Shown piece after piece: positions 25,501 through 36,258 of a stretch of DNA of 64,000 bases. Below the pieces are notes generated by a model. The model saw only the letters and a program-made list of their open reading frames with translations, had not been told where the DNA came from and did not search any database. Source of the stretch: Ifrita kowaldi (lineage: Eukaryota > Chordata > Aves > Passeriformes > Cinclosomatidae); contig VZRS01009527.1 of NCBI GenBank assembly GCA_013398055.1, positions 134,215 through 198,214 of the forward strand, written 5' to 3'. How positions within the stretch are numbered: position 1 is the stretch's first letter; every line of letters begins with the position of its first letter. A program made the position numbers and the translations under genes.

Positions 25501-28500
25501 TTAATTGGTTATATCTTCTTGCTTCTGTGACTGGATTAACGTTTTGTTAGTATTTGCTGCTGAAATAACACAACTGTGAGTCCAAGCAAAACATGGCCTA
25601 AGATAAAACCCTGCTAATGTGGCTGAAATGAGAGAGGTAATGGACTGTTTGCTGTAGCAGCATTTCCGAACTGATTTTTGCAAATAGAGCTAAAATCAAA
25701 CTTAAATAAGCATAATTATCAAGTCAGTGAGCTTTCTGACCTTGGCTAGCAGAGATAGATCCACTGAGCTTCTTGGGTTTTGCTTGGAGGGGCAGGAAGG
25801 GGTAAAAAAAAATCCCAACTCTTCCCTTTTTACTAATTCTGTGATAGCTGAATGATTCTGTTGAAAGCAGGTCTGTCAGTCTTGTTTATTTTTTTTAATA
25901 GGCAACTGCTGTTTGTTACTTGAGAAAAGCAACTGGTTCTGGAAATGTTCTAAACTGATGTGAGTCATCAGTGAAGGATTTAAATAGTTGAATATGATGT
26001 TTGTTTCCTCCCTTTCATGGCTCAAAATTGTATGAATAATTTTTTTCAGTGTTTCCCAGATAATAGTCTGAGCGGAAGTGGTATGCCTTTCTGACTCAAG
26101 TTCCTAAATGTTGGTGGAGCACTCCCAGCCACTGCTGGTTTTGGTCATGTGGGAATTCCATAGGAACTTCTGACAAATGTATAAAAGCAAACATTTTGTA
26201 ACGATGGCAACTTACGCACGAGGATTGATGTGGTTGGTGACATAAAACTTTGAAAGTCCTCTTCTGACTGGCATAACTGACTTGACTTTCCTGCCCAAAA
26301 TGTGTTAAGAGGTATAGGATAAAAATTCAGTCATGAGAATCACTTTTCAAGTGTGTAGAATGTCTTGTAGAACACTAGAATTTGTGTTAGATTTTTATAT
26401 AGCTGCCTGCTATTCTTATCTGCTAAAATGGAGGTGTTTTAAAAGAACCCACATCTCCGCTGTAGTTTTATATGCTCTTGGCCAATTTCAGGTTTCCTTG
26501 TTCTTTCTGCATAACTTGGAGCATCAAAAATGAATGCATACTCCAGTGTTAACTGAAATGGTGCTGGAAAAAATTAGTTAGCTAATGAGTTTTACAAGGG
26601 AAAGATAAGGGGAAAAGGAAAAGAATGGGCACATCTGTGTTAAAGAACGGTGTTAGGAGGATAACCTTGATGTGACCTGGAAAGCACTAACTGATTTGTC
26701 TGTCATCCCAAGCTCATCAAACATGCTGCAATGACAGCTTTTATATGTCATCAATATAGTGGAGATTGGGATTGAATCAGTGGTCATTCACCATAGGCAG
26801 CAGAGCAACTCTCATTTCTAGAAATCTACCTGACTACCATTTTCTTCTTCAGAAGCTCAGCAGCATGGCAGCCCAGCAGAGTTTTAATGAGAAAATGATA
26901 AACTTTATGCCAGATTTCTTGGCTCCAGTGAGAACCTCCTCATTTTCAGTCCCAACACCAGCACTGTCCAGTGCTGAATCTGTGTGTTTTGCTTTGTGCT
27001 GCCTTTCCTTTAAGGGGGTTTCCAGCCTTCCAGCTAAAGAACCAAGGTTGGAGAAAGAGCGAAGTAAGGATGAAGGTAACTGATTTATAGCCCATCCAGC
27101 TAAATGAGCTTCTGTGGGGAAGCTGACTGGCCCTATAGACCAAATGTAATGTGTTCCTAATCATCTGCTGGAGAAACAGCAGTTTGTTCAAAAACAAACC
27201 AGAAAAGCATATAAATCCAGGGAAGCTGGGACTTGTTCTTTTCCCATGTAGCAATGAAAGGTCACACTCAGATTTTTTTTTGAGTAAGCAGCTGCCAGGT
27301 GAGAATTGCTTCTTTTCCTTGGGATATGAACATAGAGGATTGGTTTCAGTGCATCAGAGAATGCCATACATTAGAAAATCCCAAGGAGTTTCTGGTATTG
27401 AAGGATGCTGTCTCTGAGAGGCTTGTGGTGCTCTTGTGTGTTATAGAGTCTGTCCTTGAATCCCAGACCATACACTATTCACAAACCCCTTAATTCCTAC
27501 TGAAGAGGGAAGAGCAAACCTATTGTATGGTGAAAAATAAGGCAATGTTATGTTGACCTTCTGTGATGTAGGCTAGTTTTTTTGTAATGAATAATGAGTT
27601 TGATTCTTTTTTTTCTCTGCGGGAACACTATTGCAGGAAGAAATTTTCAAAGAGGAAATATGTAAAATCAGCAGTTCCTCTGTTCATCTTGAGCATGACT
27701 ATAGATCAGTAGAAAAGTAGATCAAAGGAGATGCGTGCGCCCACAGGCCCAAAGGGAATTCTCTTCCTTGTTGTACCAGCTGACCTAATACAAATTAGTA
27801 GGATCATATTTTAGTTAATTTATAGGAGTGAGTCCACTATTGGTATAAACACTTTCAAAGCAAGGTGATAGATGATATAAAACTATGATTAGGAATTCTG
27901 CAGTCGTTCTTTTGCTCCAGCCAAGCTACCTGTTTCTTCTCCTTGGGAAAATGTAATAGCATTGTTTCCTAAAGCATCAGGCTGCCAGTGCCAGCTGTGA
28001 CAGTGGGTTGGTCTTCCAATGTGTTTGGGTTGTTATTTTTGTCCTGCTCTTGTTGACAGGAGTCCAGCCTCACCCCCCAGCAACTGGCTGGGTGTGCTGG
28101 GAGAGGATGGTTGACATGTGAAAGGGCAAACAGGGACTGCCGAGACTGAGCCTTTGATTTTTGTTTTGTTTTTGTCAACTCTGCTTTTAGGGCTGGTGTG
28201 CACAGCTGAAATTGCTGCCCTCAGTAATTATTCCTGGAAGGACACTGTGGTTATTTGTAACTGATGGCATTTTCAGTGCCAAAAACCAAAATTGGCTGTG
28301 GACATGATCTGAGCTGGAAGGAGCTAAGGAGGCCAGAAGAATTGCTCCTATCAGTGCCTTTTCTGCCTTTCCTCTGCTGACAGGTGGAAATACTTTTAAC
28401 AAACCTGTGGGCCTTGCTTTTTGTGTTATGAAAACATTTTTAACAGCTGTCATGCTTGCAAAAACCTTAAGTGTACAGCTAATAATTTTGTGTTGTGTGG

Positions 28501-30599
28501 GTTTAACAAATGCTGAAGTGTTTTGCCTTCTTTTCTCTTTGACTAAACTGATAATTTTAAGATAATATCGACTCCATTTTCCAACAGAAGTCATCTTCTC
28601 TCAGTTACCTTCTCCCAAAAAGAAAAATTGCTTAAGAAACAACCTGTCTTCTGTCCCAAATCCACGCCACAGTACCTAAAGTAGTTTGTCAACATCTTCG
28701 TTTGTCTTCATGGATGCAAACTTACCTTACCTATTCATAACAATATATGTGGATAGGTGCATCTTTTTGTGGTCTCTCTTCCCTGAAACAGGAGTTGTTT
28801 TGACTTCTAGTCAATTTTACAAGACTGACAATACCACCATCGGACTTGTATGGTTGTTATTTAGAAAAGCTGTTGGGTGTAATAGCTGCCTTCTGTTTCT
28901 GGAAAAACAGAGAGGTGGCTGCTGTTGGGTGCAGCTGATAAATCCGAGCACACACTTTTCCTACAAAGTACCTCGAGACTGTGAAGTCAGACAGATGGGA
29001 GGACTTCTTTTATGTACTGTTTGTTAATGTAAGAATGAATTGTTGATTTTGATTACAGGGTTGGACACTGAAAATACACGAGATACCTCCTCGTGCCAGT
29101 GAATTTAAATCTGGTCTGAAAGGGAAGTGTGCTGTGTGATATCCTAGCTAGAAAACAGTGTTGGATGATGCAGGACCCTAATATTTTCACTTTCTTTTAA
29201 GAGAAACAGGATTTGCATTTGCTTTTCTGGTTTTTGGCCTGTGCACAGTTTGATTGCTAGACTCCATATTTTGGACATCAGAGATAGTTTTTTAAAGGTA
29301 TTTATTTATCTTGTACTATTTGTTCCTTCAGCCAAGAGTTTGTCTGCAGGTGTATTGTTCAAACATACAAAAGAGAAGTCCTAAATAAAAAATTGCTTAG
29401 TAGACTTTTAACATTTTTAAGGTGTTGTATTGCTCTTTCATCTGATGATATTTCTGAAATATTTTTAAAATGTTACAGTTAAAAGTATACAACTGAAGTT
29501 TATGTCTGAATCACAGACATTTTTATTATTAATTTTTCTTAACGTTGCTCCAAGTGAGAAAAGTTAGAATGAATGCTGGATTATTTTTCTTCTTTGTGTC
29601 TCAGTTTTTGCTGAAGTGGCTATTCAGATACTGGATTTTATTAATTGCAAAATCTTCAAAGGTAATATGTGACTACGTGAAATAGTTGTCTAGATTAACA
29701 GAGGCTGTATAATTGCATGAGAAAAAGTAGGAGTTGCCTATGGTATCCTGAGGTGCAAGCAGAGCTATTTTGCTTGTCTTTAGAAGCAGAAATGTGGAGT
29801 CCAGGGGTTAAAACTATTCTGCAGATGCAGATGCTCTGGAATAAAAACTGGGAAGAAAGGTAGTAATTTCTTGCTTTAGACTGTTCTCTTTCCTGACTCC
29901 ACCTCATTCCCGCAGGAGCAGGGAGGAAATAGCAGAGGAGTTCAGATGAGTGACTCATGAGAAGTATTCTGGAAGTATTGTAACTTATATTCATGGTGAT
30001 GCTGAACACTCATCTCTGTCTGTATGTGATAAAACCAGCTTATACTGGGGCATGCCTATTTACTTAGAGCTGTAGCTATTATAAGCAATCTTTGTCTTCT
30101 GAAGAAATACAGGGATTAGGTATTTGCCTTGCAGAGTTGATATATGACTTACGTGGTTCTAAATTTTTTCATTTTTGCTGGAACCTGACAGAACCGTTTT
30201 CTTCCTTTCCTAGATCCTTTTAATCATACAAAATATTACATGAAACCAGGTGGATTAACATCAGCCCAGAAAAGACTTGGTAAATGCTGATTGACAAGAG
30301 AGAAATCTTTGGGTAGATTCTTTGATACTGAATGTCCTTCAGTGAGGTTTTTGGTGTCATCAGCAGTGCTGCTACAGTCTTCTGCTCATTTGTTCCTAGA
30401 GATGAGGGCAGATCTATAGAAAAGGTTGCTATTTTTAGCTGATTCAGAGTTCATGTTTTTTCTGTCTGGTGTAGATGGCTGACATCTGTGTTATAACCTG
30501 CAGGTTGCATTCTTGTAATATATTCTCTTTATATGCACCTGTGAAAGACTCTTGAAACTTGATTTCCTTAAAGACAAGTGTAGTTTGAAAATTACAACA

Positions 30600-30601
<2 letters not shown>

Positions 30602-30634
<33 letters not shown>
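30602..30634. repeat. Uninterrupted T tract, 33 bases
   Basis: Thirty-three consecutive T residues, the longest homopolymer in the window, followed by GCTTACAGC. On the minus strand it is a poly(A) run. About 25-35 bases upstream on that strand is AATAAA (in TTTTATTTTTG on the + strand at 30667-30677), the spacing of a polyadenylation signal. It may be the tail of an old retroposed transcript or a slippage-expanded homopolymer; exact length in assemblies of such runs is unreliable. Confidence 0.85.
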
Positions 30635-30637
<3 letters not shown>

Positions 30638-33379
30638 TACAGCTATCATGTCAACACAAAAGCTTTTATTTTTGCAAAGATGAACATCATCATTGCACTC
30701 CTTAAAATTTGAGAGTTAAGTGTGGAGATCTTGCTTTGCTAAGAGATCTTGTGGAGGCTATCAGATCACCACTCAAACCCCTGTAGACATGGCATTCTTC
30801 CTTTAAGTTAGGCCTTTTTTGAGTCTTCTTTCCTACTGCTCATTTCATAAGCTTTCTTACTGGAAATAGATGACATTTGGGGGATGACCTGCTGTTTTCA
30901 GTTATTCTAAGTTTTATTAATACAAACTGTTTGAGATGCAATGTTCTTTATACCTTCATGAAGTTCTGATTCCTAAATTAGTTTGAGGAACAGAAGCTTA
31001 AATTAATCATCTTGAATTTACTCTGCTTTCATTCTCTGTTACTATTAACTCTTCTCCTACACAGAAAGTTGTTAGTCTAGATAAGCTGCTGAAAAATTAA
31101 AACCTTACTTTGGTTTCTCACAGTAGACTTCTGAACAGCTTTTGGTTTTTAGAACACCTGTTAGGTAACATTAGAAACTGCATTTTGCATACCAGAAGAT
31201 ACTTTGCATGTTTTTTTGAAGTTGTAAGAAGAGGTGATTAGAGATGGTGTTTGCACTGAGGTGAAAGCACACCTTTTGGTCGAAGGGGATGGGAGGGGGA
31301 AATGCTAGTTCTTTGTGAGCAAAATTTGAATATCTAGAACTGGGTTTTCCTTTGGTTATGGAAGCAAATGTGCACATACAGTCCTATCGTGAGTAGGGTG
31401 TTTTTGCTTACTTAAATGGTTTAGATTGCTATTGAAATCAATATAATATTGACTCAGTTGTGTTGGTTCTCTTTCTTATGCAAACTGTGGCATACTGGCT
31501 TTTAACTCTCTGTAGTAATGTCACAATTCAAAAATATACAATGTTAGGTGAGATATAATATGATAACTTGCTTTTGGAAATAGTTTATATTAATTGTATT
31601 CTAATTATATCTAAGATCACTAGAATAATTATCAGAGTAAATTGAAATGTTCTGAATTTTCAATTAACTGAGTGTGAAGACGTACTTTTTTAAGGTAGCT
31701 ATCGAATTTCTAGCTGACTTTGGAGCATGAATTGCAAAGGTAAAAAAATGGACCACATTCAGATAATTTGAACTAAATTAGGTGTTATCTCTATCTAGTA
31801 ATGTGTCCAGTTGGTAATTCCAAAGAAAGCATATGGAACCCTTGGCATTTACTTACTGTATAAATGTACTGACTCTTGAAAAGTGTTCATTTACACTGAA
31901 CATATGGGCTTAGCTGAAAAACCATTATCTAGCAAGTGTGTGTGTATCATATGAAACTAGAGTATGCATTTTGTCAGTATTTTGCCTTTACCCATAAAAT
32001 CTGATTTTTAATTTTTTTAAAAAATATGTGTTTAATTGTGCAAATAAACTACAGCTTCTGTTCCTAAGGGCATTTTTCAGAAATAGAAAGCAAGCTATTT
32101 TCCATGTTGTGGTTGTTGTGTTCCACAGCAGACAGTAGGGTGTTGCAATAGCTGAGCTTTGAGGATGTCCATGGTTTATTAGAACTAGTTCTGCTGTGGC
32201 CAAGAAGAACACGAGTTGTCATATGTACTCATGTGAATCCATGTTGCTGCTTTTTAATCAATGGCTGAAATGCTAGAAGAAAGCAGGGTGGTGTACAAAT
32301 CATTGCTTTTTTGTAATTAAGGCCAAAAGCATGAGATTTCAAAACAACTAGACTCTATGTAATGAACAGAATATATTTATGAAGGTATTTGTTAGTCTTG
32401 AGAAATTTTAATTTGAAATTTCATGATGAATCAGAATCTGGTGCTATATTCTGCCAGGCCAGGACTCTTGAGGTCAGCGAGCCCTTGGCCAAGGTACTCT
32501 TTTGCATTCAGAAAACTTTTCACCTGAATGAAGTGTCAGGGGGAAAGGGAGGTGTTTAAGCAATTTGTTATCTTGCAATGAAGCTGCAGCAGACATTTTT
32601 GCGAAAGAGTTCATGTGAGCTTTTCCTGCCTGTGGCCCCCAAAGGTGGGAATTCAATATGTCTATTTATATCCAAACCATTTACACACCATTTAAACCTG
32701 TCTTTCTCTCTGCCCGGGTTCCTATGTGAAACCCGAGTTCAAATACTTTATTGAAGAGCTATAAACTTGCTCACCATTGGCAAATTCTGCTCTTAGCAGC
32801 CACTGAAGGGCATCAGAATTGCCTTCATGCTGCACAGCAGGAGCAAAAACCCTCCCTCTATTCCTGTAACACTGAAGCTTATCCAGCAACTTTTGACAGA
32901 AGCCATTTACATAATACACCCACGAGCCAGCACCATTTAGGCAGATTCAAGCTGAAGTATTTATTCAGCAAGTTGTAGGGCTTCATATTATACTTCATTA
33001 TTATGGTATATTTTAATAATATTATATTTAAATTATACTTGATGTAATTTTTTTCAAGCTGAGATTATGTTTGTCTGTACTAATTGCAAAAAACAATGGG
33101 TTTGGTCATTAATAGCTGTTTGTTTAATAGCCAGCCTATTGCTTTAAGATTTTACTTTTCATTTAATTTTCAGAGGATTTATGTGGGGCATTTGTTGTCT
33201 TCAATGAGTTAAGTGTTTTGCTGCTCTGACCAGTGCCATATGAAAGCAGTTAAAGTGCAGGAATTGTTTACTGCCTAAAGTGTAGTTAGTCAGCAGAACC
33301 AGTACACCACATTTCTTTGTGGCTTTTAGTGGAAAATATTAAACAGGCGTTCTTTCTTCAGTTATAGAATTTTTACGTT
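30635..33379. other. Non-coding sequence; possible retrocopy body at its left end
   Basis: No gene recognised. If the T tract at 30602 is a minus-strand poly(A) tail, the sequence immediately to its right would be the 3' UTR of the copied transcript; I cannot identify a parent gene. Around 32700-32960 the DNA is somewhat GC-richer and includes a short inverted repeat (CGGGTT 32715-32720 with AACCCG 32730-32735). An AT-only stretch lies at 32990-33040. Confidence 0.5.
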
Positions 33380-33801
33380 TTCAGCTGCGTTAGTCACCGA
33401 ACTAGCACAGACTGCAAAGACTGCCCCCAGAAAAAGAAAAAGGCGGGTTTTTTTTGGTGCCAGAGGAAGTTACCCTGGGAGCGGTGGCTGGGTGCTCTGG
33501 TAAGTGTGACATGTGAGCATTACTAGGCATTTCACCCTGCCAGGCTGCAGTCGCTGCTCCTCGCCAGGCTGCTGCTCAGGGGGAGCGCTGCCGTGGCAGT
33601 GCTTTGTGCGTTGCTCCTGCCGACTCGGACAGCCACAAGCTGCTTTTTGAGCTTTACAAGGCTATCTGCTGATTGTATAATTTAATTTGTCAAGGAAAAA
33701 ACCTGATAAGCAGAAGCTCTAACTGAAGAGGAGAATCAGGTTGGCGCAGTGACAGATGTTCGGATAAAGAAGTTGGCTCAGAGAAGATGTACAGAGTCTG
33801 A

Positions 33802-33832
33802 TTTTTTTTTTTCCTTTTTTTTTCCCTCCCCC
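33802..33832. repeat. Pyrimidine tract
   Basis: Two T runs separated by CC and followed by CCCTCCCCC, inside the CpG-dense promoter-like segment. It could serve as a splice-acceptor tract but no AG lies immediately after it. Confidence 0.6.
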
Positions 33833-34682
33833 TTAATCTGAATGAAGACTATCATGGGAACTGCATTCACATGGTGATCAAAAGAAACACTTGAGTGATG
33901 AACTGCTTTTGTAGAAGTCGTCTAAGGCAGTAATTTGAGCTTTTGTGTGCAGTAGCTAGCTTGTTTTGCTGAAGCATTCCTCCTCAACAGTATTTCTGCC
34001 TTACGCGCATTCCCTGATGGAGAAGCCACAGCTACTGCCTGGTGAAGGAGAAATGAACGCTCCGCATTGCTCGTGTCCCTGACGGAGTAACACCGTCTGC
34101 GTTGCTGGCGTTCGGGGAGGCTGCATTCAGCCGGCAATATTATTCAAGGAGTTCATTGTCCCTGTGGTCTGACTCATCACATGTAAACGTGCTGCAGCCG
34201 TGCTGCACATTGCAGCTATTTTCTTGCATGGGAAAGAATTATTTCCCTCTGAACAGGTCCTGAATAACTGCTGGAACCGGGATGTATTTTTCTGTCTGGA
34301 CTGTTTTTGACATTGAGAAAGGAAGCTGTAGAATGGCAGGATGATCGGGAGGCGTGTTTATTTTCAGTCACCAGAAAGCCTGTGAGGGTTGATTTAAACT
34401 GACCTTGCAGGAGCGGGAATAGCTGCGGCCGTCTCTCTCGGGGCAATTGTTCCTTGTTCCGTCCTCTGCAGGACGGAGTCGTGTCTTCTGCAACAATGAT
34501 TTCACTGTGGGGGTAGAAGGACGCTGTGGAAGTTGTGACATTAACAAAGACAAATTTGCTCGTGGAAGGACAGCTGTGTGCGACAGTGAGTGCTGTTCGA
34601 ATGGAATTGGATCTTGGGATATTTTTATCAGCTGTTCCACAGTTTTGTTATTGTGGTTTCGATGCTTGGGGACTTTTTATTT

Positions 34683-34689
34683 TATAAAG
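34683..34689 (+). promoter_or_regulatory. TATA-like element upstream of the ANKRD28 start exon
   Basis: TATAAAG occurs here at the downstream edge of the CpG-dense segment. A start site 25-30 bases downstream would fall near 34712, giving a 5' UTR of about 230 bases before the ATG at 34940. The motif could be chance in AT-rich DNA. The T tract and CAG at 34696-34705 could instead be a splice acceptor, a competing explanation for the same place. Confidence 0.25.
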
Positions 34690-34939
34690 AGCAACTTTTT
34701 TTCAGCAGTGTCTTGAACATCTTTTGGTGTTTAAGTCTGAAAAATGAAGTGTGAGGGGGGATTGGAATGTCCCTTTCTAGATGCTAACACACCAGCAGTA
34801 GCACTCACAAGTTTGTGAGGGCATGTGAAACAGGTGAAAGTATTTCCTCTATGGTCCCTATTGCGATACCTGCAGTCTGCTTCCAAAAATACCATTGCTG
34901 GCATTTTTTTGTTTGCTTTTGCTTCCTCAAACGGATCGA

Positions 34940-35056
34940 ATGAGTCGAGTCTGTATTGTTGTTTTGGAGGAGGAGGAAGATGATTCTCCCACATTTATTT
35001 CCAATTTGCCTCAGGAAAATGTATCTGTACATCCATCGCCCTCTGGAAATGTGCTG
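34940..35056 (+). CDS. ANKRD28: ANKRD28 alternative first coding exon (39 codons)
   Basis: This exon begins with an ATG that opens MSRVCIVVLEEEEDD and runs 39 codons to a strong splice donor, CTG|GTAAGG. An in-frame TGA lies upstream at 34835-34837 with no ATG between it and 34940, so this is the first possible start in the frame. The exon ends in phase 0 and joins in frame to the exon at 36175. The peptide has an acidic run (EEEEDD) followed by a Ser/Pro-rich stretch; it has no ankyrin signature and no clear signal peptide. It would replace the short N-terminus of the usual ANKRD28 form, whose own first exon I do not see here. The base at -3 is C, a weak initiation context. The 5' end of the exon is unknown: a pyrimidine tract and AG end at 34705, so it could be spliced there, or it could be a true first exon. 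The match to an ANKRD28 isoform is inferred from frame, position and recollection of the family. Confidence 0.72.
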
Positions 35057-36174
35057 GTAAGGCATGTTGTTTGTTGGCATATTTCCTGCTTATAATGCTG
35101 TCTGAAATACCATTAGCTATATTCCTAAGATTAGGGTGAACATGTACAATGTTGAAAAAAGACAAGGTGATAAAATCTGCATGTAATAAAGATGGAAAAA
35201 GCTAAACTTAGTGGTAGAATTTGTGCTTGCAAGGGTCCATTCTTTTTCATGTAACCTTATTTATGGTGCAGCAAGAACAGGTCTTGGTTCTTGTATAATA
35301 GGAGTGGGGTTTTAGAAGGCCTAGGGAAATGTGTTTGAAGTAAATGGGTTTTCCCTGCTCCACTTCTCACTCTTCAGTAGTACATTCATGCAGTACCACT
35401 TTAGAAGCTGATGTGATCGCTGTATTATAATAATATGCTGTGTTTATTTTGAGAACTGATAGAGTATATAGTTATATCAAACAAGAGCAATTCTAAGCTA
35501 AAATAAAAATTAACGTAAGTCACAATCTTGGTATAACTGTTGGATTCAAGTTAGCACTTTCAGGAAATGATCAACACTGGGGACTGTGCTTTTATTGCTT
35601 TGAATTATTTTATTTTGTCAAGTGACTGACTTAAATCTTGCTAGCATACCTCAGCAGCTTTTCTTACTTACTAAGAAATCCTGCTATATTTAGTAATAGA
35701 TGTGTGTGAGTGTGAATTTGTTACCATACTTATCTGATGCACTTTGCTTTCCCACTCTGTCTAAACAGGTGAAAGACTTCCAGTAACTTGAGTCACTTGC
35801 TAATGTAAAAGGGGATTGTTTGCTTATACTGTATAGAATTTGCAGCATGTAATGACAACCCTAATTTTATTATAAGGCGTTCTCTTTTCAGCTGTTATAA
35901 GCTTGTCTTAAGCTTGTCTTCTCAGCTCCTTTTTCTTTTTTGTCTTTCGTATATATATTTCATTGACTTAGAGCATGTCTGTGTGTTTGAGGTTTTTAAA
36001 ACTTGCAGTTTCTTAGATTTTAAATACTGGTGCTGGTTTCTTTGTTTTACTGCCTGGAATGGGGGGTTTTTTGTCATTACCTTGTGTTTCTGTTATGTAT
36101 CAAAAAAACTGTATATGTATCACTAAAACCTAATATGGGGTTTTATTTTAAGATGTGTTTTTTCTTCATTTCAG
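35057..36174 (+). other. ANKRD28: ANKRD28 intron between the start exon and the first ankyrin exon
   Basis: This intron of 1118 bases runs from GTAAGG to TTTCAG. The sequence is AT-rich with no recognised repeats apart from short T runs. No other exon with plausible splice sites and a family match was seen. If a longer isoform begins further away, its first intron would span this segment too. Confidence 0.7.
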
Positions 36175-36258
36175 CCACCATTGGTTCAAGCTATATTTAA
36201 TGGAGATCCTGATGAAGTTCGAGCACTAATATTTAAGAAAGAAGATGTTAATTTTCAG
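36175..36258 (+). CDS. ANKRD28: ANKRD28 exon, first ankyrin-type helix pair (28 codons)
   Basis: The exon is bounded by a good acceptor (pyrimidine-rich tract ending TTTCAG at 36174) and a donor, CAG|GTAAAA, at 36259. It is 84 bases long, phase 0 at both ends. It encodes PPLVQAIFNGDPDEVRALIF followed by KKEDVNFQ, the start of the ankyrin array in the PP6 regulatory ankyrin subunits. ANKRD28 binds PP6 with a SAPS-domain subunit and acts as a scaffold in the cytoplasm. Residues that favour ANKRD28 over ANKRD44 and ANKRD52 are the NGDPDEVRALIFKKEDVNF stretch; as I recall them, the paralogues differ at several of these sites (for example a His-Lys-Thr in ANKRD44 and a Ser-Gln-Lys in ANKRD52). The reading frame is open and undamaged. 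Confidence 0.93.

Larger units (their letters stand above)
19122..30601. other. Non-coding, mostly unique sequence
   Basis: No gene recognised across about 11.5 kb. Simple T/G-rich (20091-20150) and A/T-rich (22449-22500) tracts are listed separately. GC-richer patches at 23480-23620 and 24000-24290 carry minus-strand open frames of 60 and 131 codons respectively; neither shows a motif I recognise. A 135-codon minus-strand frame at 28187-28594 is also unassigned and probably chance. Confidence 0.55.
33380..34690 (+). promoter_or_regulatory. ANKRD28: CpG-dense segment, likely alternative ANKRD28 promoter and 5' UTR
   Basis: Reading across the window, CpG is rare almost everywhere, but this stretch of about 1.3 kb holds roughly 40 or more of them, including GCGGCCG near 34430 and clusters around 33540-33630 and 34050-34135. 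It lies directly upstream of the exon that begins MSRVC. A TATAAAG sequence at 34683-34689 sits about 250 bases before the ATG and could be a core promoter element. A perfect-looking donor, CTG|GTAAGTG, at 33500 could end a non-coding first exon. Transcription start, exon limits and use in any tissue are inference. No long conserved coding frame was recognised in it. Confidence 0.5.

Noticed and set aside
28187..28594. Minus-strand open frame of 135 codons, the longest in the window
   Set aside because: It shows no domain pattern, signal peptide or coding-like composition, has no convincing splice or promoter context, and frames of this length occur by chance in 64 kb.
34447..34716. Cysteine-rich plus-strand open frame upstream of the ANKRD28 start exon
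   Set aside because: It has no ATG at its 5' end and lies in the likely 5' UTR or promoter. Cysteines are scattered without a known spacing pattern.
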